A DNA stretch of 64,000 bases. Origin: Dromaius novaehollandiae (lineage: Eukaryota > Chordata > Aves > Casuariiformes > Dromaiidae). The stretch is taken from contig NC_088102.1 of assembly GCF_036370855.1 (NCBI RefSeq), positions 65,915,601-65,979,600 of the forward strand, given 5' to 3'. Under the pieces are notes generated by a model. It saw only the letters and a program-made list of their open reading frames with translations, searched no databases and was not told the origin of the DNA. This document shows, one piece after another, positions 60,806 to 64,000 of this stretch; within the stretch, counting starts at the first letter, position 1, and the number at the start of each line of letters is the position of its first letter. The position numbers and the translations under genes were made by a program.

Positions 60806-63634
60806 CCTCCTTTCTAATATTCCAGATAAATTAAACTAGAAGAGAACATTTCTGAATGCTACAACTTCAGCTGGTATTACACAGTCACCTTCTGGAATCA
60901 CAGCAATGTCTGGAACGCAAAAGCTGTTTATCATTTCAATAACACTTAAGGCGTTATAATTTATATGAGAACTGGAAACGATTTGGGCTGTATGAAGCTC
61001 CTTGTTGTGGTTTGTCACAAGAACGCTGCAGATTTCCCCTGCACACATTACAGTCTGCAAACAATGGGAGCTCGGGACATTTCCAGCTAGTCTCGAGCCT
61101 CCTGCGTTTACCAAAACGTTTTCCTGTGTCGGAATCCAACAATTGCCTGATTTATAACTCTCCGGCATTCAAGAGACCACCAGCAGCACAATGCAACAAA
61201 AATCCCTCTGTTGGTCAGCGCGCCAGCGACGCTGTACAGAGCACAAGCAAAACGCGGATGTGTACTTAATGCTGCCAATGTATGTGCCTGCACAGAGCAG
61301 TCAGGGACCTGCAAAGTGTGTGTCCACCGACCCCTCCGCGAGCACGGGGGGACCACACGCTGCAGACGTGGGCTGCGTGCCGGGTGGGAGAGGTGGGACG
61401 AGGCAGGGTAATTACCTACAATCACGCGGGGCTGGATTTATTGGCAGCTCGGGAAACAGATGGTGAAAGCTGAACACCTTGCGGTATCTCTGCGATCTAA
61501 GTGCCTTGCAAAGCCTTGCCCGATGTCCGTATTTTTCTGCCCTCAGCTTGAAATTTGCCTGAGACAAAATGCAATCAAACCTATTTTGCCAGAGCTGGAT
61601 CTTCTCCGGGACGCTTCAGCGCTGAGATTGCAGAGCGGGACCCACTAAGGGCTGGCTGCTGGAGTACCAGGACCTGGCCAACCTTCAAGCTGCCTCTGTG
61701 GCACAGCTTTACCTCGTTTCTAATGACATTTTAGCTAAGTTAAGCAGACCTTTTCCCCCATAACATACAGGAGCCCTGAGATAAGAGGTGGAGAAGTTTA
61801 GAAGACATCTGCTAGCACACTCTGTTAGATGAGTAAATCCTGCTTCAGACGCATCTCAAACCTTGCTGTTAGCAGGCCAGCATCTGTGCGGCACCGTTCA
61901 CTTCTGCTCTCCCCAAGGCCACCTCTGCTTTTCATAAGTATGGTATTACTTAGAGCAAAGAACAAGTCTAGAGGACACAGATACCTAACTTAGAAGTTCG
62001 AAACAAAACCAGAACCTAAGAACAAAACTCACCTCCCTGTGGAGAATCAGAACAAGCTTTGCACAGGGTCAGGATCCAACCTGGACACCAGGAGCAATTT
62101 CAAAGTGCTGCAGCATGAGCAACACACAGAAATTTTCCCAAATGAATTGCATGTACTGGTTTGTTATTGTATGGTTAATATGGAGAGATAAACTGCTCAG
62201 AACGGGTGGTTGGTTTTTATTTCTCCCCCCAGAGGAAGTTTACCCTGTACTGATCACGTGCCGCAAACCACGCTGATCCTCTGCCGTGGAGCAAAGGTAT
62301 TAGCGCTGGCCATGGACTTCCCACCAGAGACCGACGCAGATCCGGACCCTGCTGCAAGGGGTGGCAAAAGCACCTATGCCATGGAAAGAGCACAGAGGGA
62401 GAATCAGCGCTTCCAAACCCGCCGAAGGAAGAGAGTTTATTAGCCCCAAAAGGAACTGGCTACGGCTCACGGGAGGGCTGGATGATGGTCTGACCAGGCT
62501 TTTCTGCTGTGATTTTTGTTTTTGAGGATTTTTGCTTCGATATTCATGCCTAATTCAAAGCAACCCCTGAGGCCAAACTCAAGGCTGCCACAAGAGAGCA
62601 ATGCCTGCCTGCTCTTGGGCAGAGCTGCCACTTTCAGTATGGTTTGGCACTCATTAATCTTTTCACGCTATGGAGAGAGTGGAAATAACACAAGGACAGT
62701 TCCCTTGAAGTTTTGCTCTCTGGTTCTCGCATTGCTTTTCACAATTCCCTACGTCAAAGTCTTCATGTGCTAAAGCCAGGATCCATAATATGGCTTTTCC
62801 AGAAATTAAGCAAGGCCTGCAGATCTTCAGTCCAAACTGTCCCAGAAACGGTCCTGCCAGAGTGAAGACTGGACTTGCACATCTAGCAAATACTTAATTT
62901 GAAAAAAACAAACAAATTGCCGCGTACAAGGAAGAGGGGACTATCTCAGCTCCTTTTCCTCGTGCCCTGCCGGGCGGCAGTGGGATCATCTCTGTAAAAC
63001 GGCTCCAGCGCAGGCGCTAGAACGAAACTGCAGACGGCACCAAAACTAACACCAACCTACTCCGCAATTCTGCCCAGACTCTCTCCTCGTTACCCTCCCG
63101 AGGAGACAACACGGGTATATTCATTTTCGCTCCTGTGAGCCCAGCACAGCTAAGAGGAGGGGTTATATCCCCCCTGAGCCTCAGCAACGAATTATTTGCT
63201 GAGCTCCAGCCACTTCAGGCACACGTGGACCAACGAACGCCTCAAACCTCACCGGCGGCAGAGCCAGGAGCCACGGGACTGCCGAGGAGCCCAGGATCTG
63301 GTCGCACCTCCAGAAGCAGCCTAGGGGAAAATCTTGCTCGACGGTGATGATGCATATAGAAGAAAATCTAGATTAAAATTGCAGGCTGGCAGTTAAAGGA
63401 ACCACGCGGTCCTGTTCGAAAGGCAAGCGCATTTGATCTAGAAACCAGCAAAACTCAATAAACATAGCGCCTCCAGATACACTTTTCCAACAGAATCACT
63501 TCCAGATTACAACGGACTAACACTTGGCCACCGCTGGTTTAAATTATTTCACCTGTTTTGTATTTTCACTTTCAAATATCACTGACCAGCTGACTCATTT
63601 GTACTTTGAGAAGAGCTGCAAAATCTGGATGATT

Positions 63635-63720
63635 TGGCTCTGGGATGAAATCCTAACCCCAATTCACTGGGAATTTTGCCCCTGGTTTCACTGTAGCCAG
63701 GATTTAAACTTTAGGTGTTT
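63635..63720. repeat. imperfect palindromic ancient repeat
   Basis: GGATGAAATCCTAACCCCAA..GGGAATTTTGCCCCTGG..AGCCAGGATTTAAA is an imperfect inverted repeat around a central TTTTGCC. Very similar 'tgaaatcctggcccc..ttttgccattgac..ggggccaggatttca' sequences are widespread in birds, turtles and crocodilians. Family not named with confidence. Confidence 0.4.
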
Positions 63721-64000
63721 AATCCAACTTCTCTTCTGCTTTTACTGTTAGAAAAACACTTCTTTCAGACTCATTGAATCATGACTATGTTTGAAAATGT
63801 GGCTCGCGGTTCATGCTGAGGGTATTTGCACTCTGAAAGGTGTTCACGTGTTACTGTATGTGCACGCAGCTTTCTATGCGAGGGACATGCCTGCTTATAA
63901 ATAAATAGGGGCACGTTTCTGCCGTCTCTGGGACAGAGTCCATTCTTTCCTTTGAGACATAATTTTTCTCTCTTTGACTTAAAATTGTGTGACTGAGTGC

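Larger units (their letters stand above)
57721..64000. other. upstream flank of SLC22A18 without recognised genes
   Basis: No coding sequence with family similarity. It contains a CR1 fragment (58.5 kb), MIR-like relics (59.5 and 60.6 kb), a C-rich tract (60.0 kb), an A-run (60224-60244), an AT-rich block (60.10-60.57 kb) and an imperfect palindromic repeat (63.64 kb). Mammalian synteny would place CDKN1C further to the right; it is not in this window. Confidence 0.6.

Noticed and set aside
63894..63912. TATA-like TATAAATAAATA near the right edge
   Set aside because: No initiator or exon recognised after it. AT-rich words of this type are frequent and it could equally contain a poly(A) hexamer.
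57721..64000. CDKN1C or an SLC22A18AS-like gene upstream
   Set aside because: Expected nearby from mammalian synteny, but no cyclin-dependent kinase inhibitor motif or antisense exon is visible in this flank.
1..64000. CRISPR arrays, tRNA or rRNA genes, prokaryotic operons, intact retrovirus or other viral genes
   Set aside because: No regularly spaced repeats, no cloverleaf with matching A and B boxes, no clustered prokaryotic-type genes and no gag/pol/env-like frames were seen on either strand.

Overview
The window holds one recognisable protein-coding gene, on the minus strand and spread over most of its length. It is an orthologue of vertebrate SLC22A18 (also called ORCTL2, TSSC5, IMPT1 or BWR1A), a twelve-helix major facilitator superfamily transporter. 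I assembled ten coding exons by eye from 57610 down to 1316. Every intron has GT at the donor and AG at the acceptor, every phase agrees, and the joined reading frame is 1287 nt (428 residues plus stop). Human SLC22A18 is about 424 residues.

Organism: a sauropsid, most likely a bird; a crocodilian or turtle is not excluded. The recognisable interspersed repeats are CR1 LINE fragments and old MIR/L2-like relics. I see no L1, Alu or B1/B2 sequence. Low repeat density and many CpG-dense, GC-rich patches in the 3' half of the gene fit an avian chromosome. Splicing, a very large intron and poly(A) signals rule out a prokaryote.

Layout, left to right. Positions 1-155 look like the tail of a plus-strand 3' UTR ending at an AATAAA. 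By mammalian synteny this would be PHLDA2, which lies convergent to SLC22A18, but no coding sequence is visible to prove it. After a gap of about 1 kb comes the SLC22A18 poly(A) signal, read on the minus strand. The last five coding exons (10 to 6) lie between 1.3 and 20.8 kb, exon 5 is at 21.2 kb, and a 31-kb intron 4 follows. Exons 4, 3, 2 and 1 are clustered between 52.6 and 57.6 kb. The start codon sits in a CpG-dense patch that probably includes or adjoins the promoter. From 57.7 kb to the right edge I find no coding sequence, only repeat relics, a G-quadruplex-type tract and an AT-rich block that may be conserved non-coding DNA.

I found no CRISPR array, tRNA, rRNA, operon or defence system, and no evidence of an undescribed biological system. 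The more notable points are the fully consistent gene model, the extreme size of intron 4, a clear internal repeat marking the two halves of the transporter, and several non-B-DNA or possible regulatory tracts in the introns and upstream flank. Many long open frames in the GC-rich introns look like chance, because they lack family similarity, overlap on both strands, or run through real exons in antisense.
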